24,247 nt of DNA from Frankiales bacterium (GTDB taxonomy: Bacteria > Actinomycetota > Actinomycetes > Mycobacteriales > SCTD01), in assembly GCA_025965735.1 (NCBI GenBank), contig JAOPWK010000195.1:1-24247 (forward strand), written 5' to 3'. Of this stretch, positions 16,728-24,247 are shown piece after piece (position 1 is the first letter of the stretch; every line of letters starts with the position of its first letter). The notes below the pieces were generated by a model. The model was not told the origin of the DNA. It did not search any database and worked only from the letters and a program-made list of their open reading frames with translations. The translations under genes were made by a program, and so were the position numbers.

Positions 16728-18424
16728 GACCGGGCGAACAGCGTCCGCACGTCGCCGGCGCCCACCAGCGGCAGGGTCAGCGAGGTGGCCGGGCCGAGCT
16801 CGAGGGCGTAGGTCGGCGAGGGGATCCCGTCGTACGGCTTGGGCGCCGTCCACTCCAGCGACGCCGTCTGCACGACCAGCGCGATCCGGTGCCCCTTCTG
16901 GAACGTCCAGTCGCTGGGCTTGGCCACCACCGTCGTGCGGATCCCGGTGCCGTCTGCGGGCTGCGCCTTCGCCAGGCCCTTCGCGTAGCGGGTGTCCAGC
17001 CAGCCGCGCGTGACCGGCACGGACGGGAAGCTGCCGGCCGGGTCCACGTCCACGACCGACGGCGCCAGGGTCGTCCAGGTGCGGCCGGTCGCCAGGCCCA
17101 CCTTCACGGCGGGGGAGCCGAACATCCGCACGTCGCGGGTGAGCGGCGCCGACACCAGGACCACTGCGTCGCCGTGCACGCCGGGCGTCAGCGAGGCCAT
17201 GGCCAGGCTCTCGGACCCGACCACCGAGAACGGGACGGTCGGTCCGGCGGCGGCCTTGCCCGCTCCCGGCGCGAGTCCGAGCCCGGCGGTGCTGCCCAGC
17301 ACGACGGGCGCCGCCTTGGGCGCGGGACCGGCCAAGAAGCGTCCCGCGCCGGCGCTGGTCGAGGTCTGCGAGGTGACGGCGGGCAGCGTGCGCTCCACGC
17401 CGTTCTTCACGCCGCCGACCCAGCGGTCCATCCAGGTCAGCTTGGCCTGCCGGTAGTCGCCGCCGGGGGTGCCGTGACCGGAGAAGCGGTCGCCCATGTA
17501 GAGCTTGGTGCGCGGTCCCCTCGGCAGCGCCTGCCACAGGCGCAGCGCAGTGTCCTGCTTGACGTTCCAGTCGCCCCAGTTGTGCACGACCATCACCGGC
17601 AGGTCCAGCCCCGGCGCCTCGCGGGCGTAGTCGCGCTCCACCCAGAAGGCGTCGTAGTCCGGCGTGAGGTCGTAGCCCTTCTCGGTGTGCTGCAGTTCGT
17701 CGCACACCCGCATCGCGTCCGCGACCCGGTCCGCCCAGTCCGGCGCGGTCACGTCGGTCGGCGGCGGCACCGCGAAGCCGAAGTCGAACGCGAGCGGGGT
17801 GTCGAAGCCCTCGTCGGTGGCCGCGCCCGGCCCCTGGTGGCCGAGCGGCTCGTTCGTGTACGTGTAGCGCATGCCGCCCGAGTAGGCGTAGTCGTACCAG
17901 CGGCTGATCGCCGCCTCGGGGACGATCGTCGCCAGGCCCTTCGGCTTGGTGACCGCCGCACCCGTCGCGGTCGTCCCGTCGTACGACCCGCCCGTCATGC
18001 CGATCCGGCCACGCGACCACGGCTGCTTCGCGACCCACTCCACGACGTCGTGCGCCGACTCCTTCTCGCGCGTGCCGCCGTAGTCGTAGCAGCCGCCGGA
18101 GTTGCCGGTCCCGACGACGTCGGCGTACATCCGCGCATAGCCGCGCGGGACGTAGTCGGCGGCGTCGCCGTTGCGACCGAGCACGGAGTACGGCGAGACC
18201 GTCAGGATCCCGTGCGCCGGCAGCACCTTCCCGCCGCGGGTGGGGTGCACGACCTCGAGGTAGAGCGAGCCGTGCCGCGTCGGGACGGAGTACGAGCGGG
18301 TCTCCTCCCCGTCGACCTGCTGCAGCTGGGCCGGCTCGGGCAGGCCGGACGCGGCTGAGGCAGGGACCGCGAGGGCGGCGCCGAGCACGGCGGCGGCAGC
18401 GGCCAGGACGGTACGGGAGCGCAT
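16724..18424 (-). CDS. Secreted CocE/NonD (X-Pro dipeptidyl-peptidase-type) hydrolase
   Basis: 566 residues on the minus strand from ATG 18424. The signal peptide is MRSRTVLAAAAAVLGAALAV-PASA (cleavage near residue 24). The alpha/beta-hydrolase domain has the nucleophile S147 in 'GMTGGSYDGTT', a probable acid D285 in 'HNWGDWNV' and H317 in 'FSGHGTPG'. The C-terminal part (about 390-566) has the jelly-roll strands of the X-Pro DPP C-terminal domain ('GSPAVKVGLATG', 'TFQKGHRIALVVQTA'). Family members cleave Xaa-Pro peptides or esters such as cocaine; the substrate cannot be told. The SD is poor. The SsgA-like gene is 41 bp upstream on the same strand. The 3' end overlaps the MerR stop by three or four bases. 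Confidence 0.9.
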   Translation of the reverse strand: MRSRTVLAAAAAVLGAALAVPASAASGLPEPAQLQQVDGEETRSYSVPTRHGSLYLEVVHPTRGGKVLPAHGILTVSPYSVLGRNGDAADYVPRGYARMYADVVGTGNSGGCYDYGGTREKESAHDVVEWVAKQPWSRGRIGMTGGSYDGTTATGAAVTKPKGLATIVPEAAISRWYDYAYSGGMRYTYTNEPLGHQGPGAATDEGFDTPLAFDFGFAVPPPTDVTAPDWADRVADAMRVCDELQHTEKGYDLTPDYDAFWVERDYAREAPGLDLPVMVVHNWGDWNVKQDTALRLWQALPRGPRTKLYMGDRFSGHGTPGGDYRQAKLTWMDRWVGGVKNGVERTLPAVTSQTSTSAGAGRFLAGPAPKAAPVVLGSTAGLGLAPGAGKAAAGPTVPFSVVGSESLAMASLTPGVHGDAVVLVSAPLTRDVRMFGSPAVKVGLATGRTWTTLAPSVVDVDPAGSFPSVPVTRGWLDTRYAKGLAKAQPADGTGIRTTVVAKPSDWTFQKGHRIALVVQTASLEWTAPKPYDGIPSPTYALELGPATSLTLPLVGAGDVRTLFARS

Positions 18425-18458
18425 GCCCTTTGCTTCGACCCCGGCGCCCGGGCTCCTG

Positions 18459-18476
18459 CCGGCGGTCAGCCGCCGG
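18459..18476 (-). terminator. Hairpin across the stop codon of the SsgA-like gene
   Basis: CCGGCGG (18459-18465) and CCGCCGG (18470-18476) form a 7-bp stem with loop TCAG, which contains the TGA of the minus-strand gene. It could end or attenuate transcription before the downstream hydrolase gene. No T-tract. Confidence 0.4.
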
Positions 18477-18879
18477 AGGTGAGCAGCCGCTCGAGCAGCG
18501 CGTCCACCGCCTGCTCCACGTCGTACGACGTGGCGGTGTCGGTCCGGTCCAGGAACTCGCGCGCGACCTCGCGCGGGATGCTGACGCAGGCGGCGCGCCC
18601 CGGCCGCGCCAGCTCGAACCAGACGCGGTCGCGCAACTCGTCGGGGCGGATCCGCACCTCGCCGTCGCCGGTCGGCTCCGACAGCCCGTAGCGCAGGAAG
18701 TCCCGGAGCACGACCCACCGGCCGCGGGGGAGTGCCGGGTGGTCCGGCTGCGCCGTCAGGACGAGCTGCACGGCCAGCGGGTCCTCGGCCTCCCAGACCA
18801 GCTGGAGCACCGTCCGGCGCCCGCGTCCGGTCTCGCCGCCGTCGGAGATGACGACCTCGGCGGTGATCGGGGACGGCAC
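18466..18879 (-). CDS. SsgA-like (SALP) sporulation/cell-division regulator
   Basis: 137 residues on the minus strand from GTG 18879, the usual length of SsgA-like proteins (about 130-145). The family pattern is visible: 'LVWEAEDPLAVQLVL' (N-terminal strand with the D/E-D-P-x-A-V motif), 'WVVLRDFLRYGL', 'GDGEVRI', 'VWFELARPGRAACVSIP' and 'REFLDRTDTATS' near the C-terminus. SALPs are trimeric bell-shaped proteins that place septa and wall remodelling during sporulation; SsgB recruits FtsZ in Streptomyces. Which paralogue this is cannot be decided. A leaderless-type CACCCT (plus-strand 18886-18891) lies six bases before the GTG. The gene is divergent from uvrC (66 bp). Confidence 0.85.
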   Translation of the reverse strand: MPSPITAEVVISDGGETGRGRRTVLQLVWEAEDPLAVQLVLTAQPDHPALPRGRWVVLRDFLRYGLSEPTGDGEVRIRPDELRDRVWFELARPGRAACVSIPREVAREFLDRTDTATSYDVEQAVDALLERLLTSGG

Positions 18880-18933
18880 CCGCTCAGGGTGGCAGCCGCC
18901 GCTCGCGCGGGCGACCCGGGGGTGCCGCGGACG

Positions 18934-18939
18934 TAGGCT
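18934..18939 (+). promoter_or_regulatory. Leaderless-type -10 of the uvrC-rapZ-yvcK-whiA operon
   Basis: TAGGCT lies exactly six bases before the uvrC GTG (18946), the spacing of actinobacterial leaderless mRNAs. The GGAGG between them is only one base from the start codon and so cannot act as an SD. The upstream bases do not match the PafBC box, in contrast to uvrA. Confidence 0.55.
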
Positions 18940-18945
18940 GGAGGC

Positions 18946-20976
18946 GTGGCAGACCCGTCCTCGTACCGTCCGGCGACGGGGACCATCCCGACGTCGGCGG
19001 GGGTCTACAAGTTCCGCGATGCGACCGGGCGCGTGGTGTACGTCGGCAAGGCGAAGTCCTTGCGCAGCAGGCTGAACAGCTACTTCGCGGACCTGTCCGC
19101 GCTGCACCCGCGCACCCGGCAGATGGTCACCACCGCGGCCTCCGTCGAGTGGACGGTCGTGCAGACCGAGGTCGAGGCGCTGCAGCTGGAGTACTCCTGG
19201 ATCAAGGAGTACGACCCGCGCTTCAACGTGAAGTACCGCGACGACAAGAGCTACCCCAGCCTGGCCGTGACGCTGCACGAGGACTTCCCGCGGCTGCAGG
19301 TCATGCGCGGGCCGAAGAAGAAGGGCGTCCGGTACTTCGGGCCGTACGCCCACGCGTGGGCGATCCGCGAGACGCTCGACCTGCTGCTGCGCGTCTTCCC
19401 CGCCCGCACCTGCTCCAACGGCGTCTTCAAGCGGGCCGGCCAGGTCGGGCGACCCTGCCTGCTGGGCTACATCGACAAGTGCTCGGCGCCGTGCGTCGGC
19501 AAGGTCGACCAGGAGACGCACCGCGAGATCGTCGACGACTTCTGCGACTTCATGGCCGGCCAGTCCGGCAGGTTCGTCAAGCGGCTCGAGAAGGAGATGA
19601 CCGAGGCCGCGCAGTCGATGGACTACGAGCGGGCGGCCCGGCTGCGCGACGACATCGGCGCGTTGACCCGCGCGACCGAGAAGCAGGCGGTGGTGCTTGC
19701 GGACGGCACCGACGCTGACGTCGTCGCCGTGGCCGAGGACCAGCTCGAGGCGGCGGTGCAGGTCTTCCACGTGCGCGGTGGCCGGGTCCGCGGCCAGCGC
19801 GGCTTCGTCGTCGACAAGGTCGAGGAGCTCACGACCGGCGAGCTGGTCGGGCAGTTCCTGGCCCAGGCGTACGGCGAGGAGCCGGACGAGGAGGTCGAGG
19901 TGGACCGGCGGATGAGGCCGGGAGCCGGGGTCCGCCTGCGTCGCGACAACGACGACGTCCCGCGGGAGGTCCTCGTACCGGCGCTGCCGCCCGACCTGGA
20001 CGTCCTGCAGTCCTGGCTGTGCGACCTGCGCGGGACCAACGTGCAGATCCGCGTCCCGCAGCGCGGCGACAAGCGGGCGCTGCTCGAGACCGTCGAGCGC
20101 AACGCCAAGCAGGCCTTCGCGCTGCACAAGACCAAACGGGCCAGCGACCTCACCGCCCGGTCGCTCGCGCTGTCGGAGCTCCAGGACGCGCTCGACCTGC
20201 CCGAGGCGCCGCTGCGGATCGAGTGCTTCGACGTCAGCCACGTCCAGGGCACCAACGTGGTGGCGTCGATGGTGGTGTTCGAGGACGGGCTCGCCCGCAA
20301 GAGCGAGTACCGCCGCTTCGCCGTCCGCGGCCACGACGGCGTCGACGACACCGCCTCGATGCGGGAGGTCATCCGGCGTCGCTTCGCCCGCTACCTCGAC
20401 GAGCGGGTCGAGACCACGCAGATCGACGAGGACGTGGAGGGCCGGCCCGGGATCGACCCCGAGACCGGCCGGCCGCGACGGTTCGCCTACCCGCCGCAGC
20501 TCGTCGTCGTCGACGGCGGCCAGCCGCAGGTCGCCGCCGCGCAGGCGGCCCTGGACGAGCTCGGCATCGACGACGTCGCGCTTGTCGGCTTGGCCAAGCG
20601 GCTCGAGGAGGTCTGGGTCGCCGGGCAGCCCGACCCGGTGATCCTGCCGCGCACCAGCGAGGGGCTGTACCTGCTGCAGCGGGTGCGCGACGAGGCGCAC
20701 CGGTTCGCGATCGCCTACCACCGCCAGAAGCGCTCCAGGGCGATGACGACCTCCGCGCTGGACGGCATCGCGGGGCTGGGGGAGACGCGCCGCAAGGCGC
20801 TGCTGCGACACTTCGGCTCGCTCAAGCGGCTCAAGGCCGCGACCGTCGACGAGGTGATGGAGGTGCCGGGCATCGGACGGCGCACCGCAGAGGCGGTCCT
20901 GGCGGCGGTAGCGGCACCCGTGGCGGAGGAGGCGGCTCCTGCCTTCGACCCGGTGACCGGCGAGGTGGTCGCGTGA
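18946..20976 (+). CDS. uvrC: UvrC, excinuclease subunit
   Basis: 676 residues from GTG 18946. Domains in order: GIY-YIG nuclease ('GVYKFRDATGRVVYVGKAKSLRSRL', 19-43) for the 3' incision; a cysteine cluster C156, C171, C179, C183 that matches the [4Fe-4S] ligands reported for UvrC; the UVR domain that binds UvrB (about 211-240, 'LEKEMTEAAQSMDYERAARLRDDI'); the RNase H-like nuclease with D429 and H432 in 'ECFDVSHVQGTN' for the 5' incision; and tandem helix-hairpin-helix motifs (about 607-655, 'IAGLGETRRKALL' and 'VPGIGRRTAEAVL'). It is slightly longer than the E. coli protein (610) owing to inserts in the middle and a short Ala/Glu-rich end. The gene starts the operon and overlaps rapZ by four bases (GTGA). 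Confidence 0.98.
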   Translation: MADPSSYRPATGTIPTSAGVYKFRDATGRVVYVGKAKSLRSRLNSYFADLSALHPRTRQMVTTAASVEWTVVQTEVEALQLEYSWIKEYDPRFNVKYRDDKSYPSLAVTLHEDFPRLQVMRGPKKKGVRYFGPYAHAWAIRETLDLLLRVFPARTCSNGVFKRAGQVGRPCLLGYIDKCSAPCVGKVDQETHREIVDDFCDFMAGQSGRFVKRLEKEMTEAAQSMDYERAARLRDDIGALTRATEKQAVVLADGTDADVVAVAEDQLEAAVQVFHVRGGRVRGQRGFVVDKVEELTTGELVGQFLAQAYGEEPDEEVEVDRRMRPGAGVRLRRDNDDVPREVLVPALPPDLDVLQSWLCDLRGTNVQIRVPQRGDKRALLETVERNAKQAFALHKTKRASDLTARSLALSELQDALDLPEAPLRIECFDVSHVQGTNVVASMVVFEDGLARKSEYRRFAVRGHDGVDDTASMREVIRRRFARYLDERVETTQIDEDVEGRPGIDPETGRPRRFAYPPQLVVVDGGQPQVAAAQAALDELGIDDVALVGLAKRLEEVWVAGQPDPVILPRTSEGLYLLQRVRDEAHRFAIAYHRQKRSRAMTTSALDGIAGLGETRRKALLRHFGSLKRLKAATVDEVMEVPGIGRRTAEAVLAAVAAPVAEEAAPAFDPVTGEVVA

Positions 20977-21848
20977 CCACCCCGGCGGCGCTGCAGCTGG
21001 TCGTCGTCACCGGGCTTTCCGGCGCCGGCCGGTCCACGGCGGCGAAGTGCCTGGAGGACCTCGGCTGGTTCGTCGTGGACAACCTGCCGCCCTCGCTGCT
21101 GCCCACCATGGTCGACCTCGGCTCCCGCTCCCAGGGGGCAGTCGGCCGCATCGCCGTGGTCGTCGACGTCCGCTCGCGCGCGTTCTCCTCCGACCTGCGC
21201 ACGGCCCTGGACGAGATCGAGAAGCGCGGCATCCACGCCCGCGTGCTCTTCCTCGAGGCGGGGGACGAGGCTCTGGTCCGCCGCTTCGAGAGCGTCCGGC
21301 GCCCGCACCCGCTGCAGGGTGACGGGCGCCTGGTGGACGGGATCCTGCGCGAGCGCGGGCTGCTGCGGGACCTGCGTGGCTCGGCCGACCTCGTGCTCGA
21401 CACCAGCGTGCTCAACGTCCACGAGCTGCGCGGCAAGGTGGCCGCCGCCTTCGGCGACCCCGCCGAGCAGGTCCGCCTGCAGCTGACGGTGCTGTCCTTC
21501 GGCTTCAAGTACGGCCTGCCGGTCGACGCCGACCTGGTCGCCGACGTGCGCTTCTTGCCCAACCCGCACTGGGTGCCGGAGCTGCGCCCGCACACCGGAA
21601 AGGACCCGGCGGTGCGTGACTACGTTCTGGCGCAGGACGGTGCGACGGAGTTCCTGGACCGGTACGAGGGGCTGCTGCAGCTGGTGTTCGACGGCTACGA
21701 GCGGGAGGGCAAGCGGTACGCCCTCGTCGCGGTCGGCTGCACCGGCGGCAAGCACCGCAGCGTCGCCATGAGCGAGCAGCTCGCCGGCCGCCTCGCCCGC
21801 GACGGCGTCGAGGTCCGAGTCGTGCACCGCGACCTGGGGCGCGAATGA
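20973..21848 (+). CDS. rapZ: RapZ/YvcJ-family RNase adapter, nucleotide-binding protein
   Basis: 291 residues from GTG 20973, inside the uvrC stop (GTGA). The P-loop GLSGAGRST (14-22) has Arg where most P-loops have Lys, a form I recall from actinobacterial members. It is followed by 'LEDLGWFVVDNLPPSLLP', the family hallmark. The C-terminal domain has 'FGFKYGLPVDADLVADVRFLPNPHWVPELRPHTG' (in pieces) and 'GCTGGKHRSV', the strongly conserved end. E. coli RapZ binds glucosamine-6-phosphate and directs decay of the sRNA GlmZ; in actinomycetes the RNA target is unknown, and ATP/GTP binding is known for YvcJ. It overlaps yvcK by four bases (ATGA). Confidence 0.97.
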   Translation: MTTPAALQLVVVTGLSGAGRSTAAKCLEDLGWFVVDNLPPSLLPTMVDLGSRSQGAVGRIAVVVDVRSRAFSSDLRTALDEIEKRGIHARVLFLEAGDEALVRRFESVRRPHPLQGDGRLVDGILRERGLLRDLRGSADLVLDTSVLNVHELRGKVAAAFGDPAEQVRLQLTVLSFGFKYGLPVDADLVADVRFLPNPHWVPELRPHTGKDPAVRDYVLAQDGATEFLDRYEGLLQLVFDGYEREGKRYALVAVGCTGGKHRSVAMSEQLAGRLARDGVEVRVVHRDLGRE

Positions 21849-22858
21849 GCCGGCATGCCGCCGGGTCCGCCGTGCCGGTCGACGGGCCGAAGGTCGTCGC
21901 GCTCGGCGGCGGTCACGGGCTGTCCGCGATGCTGCAGGCGCTGCGCCGGGTCACACCGCACCTGACGGCCGTCGTCACCGTCGCCGACGACGGCGGGTCG
22001 AGCGGCCGGCTGCGCAGCGAGCTCGGCGTCCTGCCGCCCGGCGACCTGCGGATGGCCCTCGCCGCCCTGGCTGGCGACGACGAGTGGGGACGCACCTGGG
22101 AGCGGCTCCTGCAGCACCGCTTCGGCGGCGACGGCCCGCTCGCCGGGCACGCGGTCGGCAACCTCGTGCTGGCCGGCCTCACCGAGTCCACCGGCGACCA
22201 GCTCGCCGCCCTCGACCTCACCGGGCGGCTCGTCGGCGCGGTGGGCCGCGTGCTGCCGATGAGCTGCACCCCGCTGGAGATCGCCGCGCAGGTGCTCGGC
22301 CTGCACCCCGAGGACCCGGGACGCCCCACCGAGGTGGTCGGACAGGTCGCGGTCGCCAGCACCAGCGGCACCGTCGCGGCGGTGCACCTGCGGCCGGAGC
22401 AGCCGCCGGCCTGCGAGGAGGCCGTCCAGGCGGTGCTCGACGCGGACTGGGTCCTGCTGGGCCCGGGCTCGTGGTTCACCAGCGTGCTGCCGCACCTGCT
22501 CGTGCCGGGGCTGCGCGACGCCCTCGTCCGCACGCCGGCCCGCCGGCTGGTCTGCCTGAACCTCGCACCGCAGACGGGGGAGACCGACGGCTTCTCGCCC
22601 GAGGCGCACCTGGAGGTGCTGGCCGCGCACGCGCCGGACCTGCGGGTGGACGTGGTTCTGGCAGACGGCCACGCCAGCGGCGATGCGCGTGGTCTGATGG
22701 CCAGCGTCGCCGTATCCGGTGGGCGGCTGGTGCTCGCCCCCGTCGCGCGCGACGACGGGACGCCGCGGCACGACCCCTACCGGCTGGCCCAGGCGCTGGC
22801 CGGTGTCCTGATCCAGACAGCGAACAGCAGCAGCCCGGAGGCACGTGCATGGCGATGA
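21845..22858 (+). CDS. yvcK: YvcK/CuvA (gluconeogenesis factor, CofD-like fold)
   Basis: 337 residues from ATG 21845. The N-terminus has 'VVALGGGHGLSAMLQALRR' and 'VVTVADDGGSSGRLRSELGVLPPGDLR', the nucleotide-sugar-binding loops of the YvcK family. 'GPGSWFTSVLPHLLVPGLRDAL' is the second family signature. YvcK proteins bind UDP-GlcNAc and balance carbon flow to cell-wall precursors, with effects on shape and on gluconeogenic growth (B. subtilis YvcK, M. tuberculosis CuvA). The C-terminal residues 'ANSSSPEARAWR' overlap the whiA start region: the gene ends at 22858 while whiA starts at 22849. Confidence 0.97.
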   Translation: MSRHAAGSAVPVDGPKVVALGGGHGLSAMLQALRRVTPHLTAVVTVADDGGSSGRLRSELGVLPPGDLRMALAALAGDDEWGRTWERLLQHRFGGDGPLAGHAVGNLVLAGLTESTGDQLAALDLTGRLVGAVGRVLPMSCTPLEIAAQVLGLHPEDPGRPTEVVGQVAVASTSGTVAAVHLRPEQPPACEEAVQAVLDADWVLLGPGSWFTSVLPHLLVPGLRDALVRTPARRLVCLNLAPQTGETDGFSPEAHLEVLAAHAPDLRVDVVLADGHASGDARGLMASVAVSGGRLVLAPVARDDGTPRHDPYRLAQALAGVLIQTANSSSPEARAWR

Positions 22859-23835
22859 CGGCAGCGGTCAAGGACGAGCTCTCCCGGCTCTCCGTCACCC
22901 GCCCCTGCTGCCGCAAGGCGGAGATCTCCTCGCTGCTGCGCTTCGCCGGCGGGCTGCACCTCGTCGCCGGCAAGATCGTCGTCGAGGCCGAGCTGGACAC
23001 TGGCGCGACCGCCCGGCGGCTGCGCAAGGAGCTGGCGGAGGTCTACGGGCACGCCAGCGACGTGCACGTCGTCGCAGCCGGGGGCCTGCGCAAGGGCAAC
23101 CGCTACGTCGTGCGCGTCTCCAAGGACGGCGACGGGCTGGCCCGCCAGACCGGGCTCGTCGACGGCCACGGCCGCCCGGTGCGCGGCCTGCCGCCGCAGG
23201 TCGTCAGCGGCGGGACCTGCGACGCCGCGGCCGCCTGGCGCGGGGCGTTCCTCGCGCATGGTTCGCGCACGGAGCCCGGCCGCTCCTGCTCCCTCGAGAT
23301 CACCTGCCCCGGACCGGAGGCGGCGCTCGCGCTCGTCGGCTCCGCCCGCCGGCTGGGCGTGGCTGCCAAGGCCCGCGAGGTGCGCGGCGTGGACCGGGTC
23401 GTCGTGCGCGACGGCGACGCCATCGGCGTGATGCTCACCCGCCTCGGCGCCCACGAGGCCGTCCTGGCCTGGGAGGACCGGCGCATGCGCCGGGAGGTGC
23501 GGGCGACCGCCAACCGCCTCGCCAACTTCGACGACGCCAACCTCCGGCGCTCCGCGCGCGCGGCCGTGGCCGCCGGCGCCCGGGTGGAGCGGGCGCTCAC
23601 GATCCTCGGCGACGACGCCCCCGAGCACCTCCTGGTCGCGGGCCGGCTGCGCCGCGAGCACGCCAACGCCTCGCTCGAGGAGCTGGGCGCGCTGGCCGAC
23701 CCGCCGATGACCAAGGACGCCGTCGCCGGCCGCATCCGCCGCCTGCTGGCGATGGCCGACAAGCGCGCCGCCGACCTCGGCATCCCGGACACCGAGTCGA
23801 GCGTCACGCCGGAGATGCTCGCCGACTCGCCCTAG
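22849..23835 (+). CDS. whiA: WhiA, sporulation/cell-division transcription regulator
   Basis: 328 residues from ATG 22849, chosen over the in-frame ATG 22855 because GGAGG (22837-22841) is seven bases upstream and the start 'MAMTAAVKDELSRL' matches Streptomyces WhiA. The N-terminal two thirds is a degenerate LAGLIDADG homing-endonuclease fold ('CCRKAEISSLLRFAGGLHL', 'GTCDAAAAWRGAFLAHGS'). The middle 'RRMRREVRATANRLANFDDANLRRSARAAVAAG' is nearly invariant in actinomycetes. The C-terminal helix-turn-helix is 'SLEELGALADPPMTKDAVAGRIRRLL'. In Streptomyces WhiA acts with WhiB to start sporulation septation, activating ftsZ and others. Last core gene of the uvrC operon, overlapping yvcK by ten bases. 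Confidence 0.98.
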   Translation: MAMTAAVKDELSRLSVTRPCCRKAEISSLLRFAGGLHLVAGKIVVEAELDTGATARRLRKELAEVYGHASDVHVVAAGGLRKGNRYVVRVSKDGDGLARQTGLVDGHGRPVRGLPPQVVSGGTCDAAAAWRGAFLAHGSRTEPGRSCSLEITCPGPEAALALVGSARRLGVAAKAREVRGVDRVVVRDGDAIGVMLTRLGAHEAVLAWEDRRMRREVRATANRLANFDDANLRRSARAAVAAGARVERALTILGDDAPEHLLVAGRLRREHANASLEELGALADPPMTKDAVAGRIRRLLAMADKRAADLGIPDTESSVTPEMLADSP

Positions 23836-24247
23836 GTGACCGAGGCAGCGCGTCAGGCGCGGCTGGCCCGGCACCCGAGCACCCCGCCGACCATCGCGGT
23901 CGCCGGCCCCGTGGATCCCGCCCCGCTGCGGGCCGCTGGCTGGCGGCTGCGCGGGGTGCTGAGCCCGGACCCGTACCTGGACCGGCTGGACGCGGCGACC
24001 TACGTCGAGCCCAGCGAGGTGCTGGCCGACCCCCTGCTCGACGCCGTGGCCGTCGACGGCGAGGACCGCGACCTCGTCGCTCTGCTGCCCGAGCTGCGGG
24101 GAAGCGGCCTGCTGCTGCTCCTGCCGACCGCCGCTCCCCTCGAGCCCGACGCCGTGCGCGCCGTCCGGGCGGTCCGGGACGCCGCGGACGCCGCCGTCGG
24201 CCTCGTCGCGCGCTGGGAGCCGTGGGCGCAGGTCGTCGCGGCTGCGC
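23836..24247 (+). CDS. Partial ORF, possible degenerate Gfo/Idh/MocA-like protein (3' end outside window)
   Basis: GTG 23836 directly follows the whiA TAG (no gap) and the frame stays open to the end of the window, giving 137 residues. There is no SD, so it would depend on termination-reinitiation from whiA. The layout 'EVLADPLLDAVAVDGEDRDLVALL', 'LLLLLPTAAPLEPDAVRAVRAV', 'VGLVARWEPWAQVV' resembles the second half of the Rossmann domain of Gfo/Idh/MocA oxidoreductases ('ADP..DAV', 'EKP.A', 'R..P'). The glycine-rich NAD loop is missing and the EKP lysine is not present, so dinucleotide binding is doubtful. In many actinomycetes gap follows whiA; that is not the case here. Weak family assignment. 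Confidence 0.6.
   Translation, partial: MTEAARQARLARHPSTPPTIAVAGPVDPAPLRAAGWRLRGVLSPDPYLDRLDAATYVEPSEVLADPLLDAVAVDGEDRDLVALLPELRGSGLLLLLPTAAPLEPDAVRAVRAVRDAADAAVGLVARWEPWAQVVAAA

Overview
The window is high-GC DNA with strong G/C third-position bias, many GTG/TTG starts and several probable leaderless promoters (TAnnnT six bases before a GTG or ATG). It comes from a morphologically complex actinomycete. An SsgA-like sporulation/cell-division protein and the uvrC-rapZ-yvcK-whiA order, with a WhiA close to the Streptomyces type, support this. I cannot name the genus from sequence alone; a Frankiales-, Geodermatophilales- or Kineosporiales-like lineage is a guess.

Left part (1-3.6 kb). The end of a SAM methyltransferase overlaps an alpha/alpha-toroid 'prenyltransferase-like' protein, followed by a small hotdog-fold thioesterase. 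A second methyltransferase converges on this group, with a 23-bp tail-to-tail overlap. Next is a TerC-family membrane protein whose leader is a yybP-ykoY (manganese) riboswitch. The aptamer's 3' P1 strand can instead pair with the TerC Shine-Dalgarno, so the leader reads as a translational ON switch for metal.

Accessory part (3.7-11.2 kb). A 1041-residue secreted wall protein (beta-helix, three CWB2 repeats, degenerate SOD-like tail) converges on a translationally coupled Baeyer-Villiger monooxygenase/cytochrome P450 pair. The two sides are separated by a hairpin whose arms hold both stop codons. The oxygenase pair has a promoter interleaved with palindromes. A roughly 0.4-kb stretch without a convincing gene follows. 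Then comes a Sec-exported protein with an Hcp (type VI tube) fold signature and an EF-hand-like calcium loop, which is the most unexpected gene here.

Conserved part (11.2-24.2 kb). A metallo-beta-lactamase-fold hydrolase is divergent from uvrA, and uvrA has a PafBC/RecA-NDp-like DNA-damage promoter. Between uvrA and uvrC lie an AurF-like diiron oxygenase with a divergent MerR-type regulator, a secreted CocE/NonD hydrolase and an SsgA-like protein. uvrC-rapZ-yvcK-whiA then form an operon joined by 4- to 10-base overlaps, followed directly by an ORF that runs off the window and looks like a degenerate Gfo/Idh/MocA protein. Functionally the right half joins excision repair (UvrA, UvrC), nucleotide/sugar-linked wall-metabolism control (RapZ, YvcK) and developmental control (WhiA, SsgA-like).
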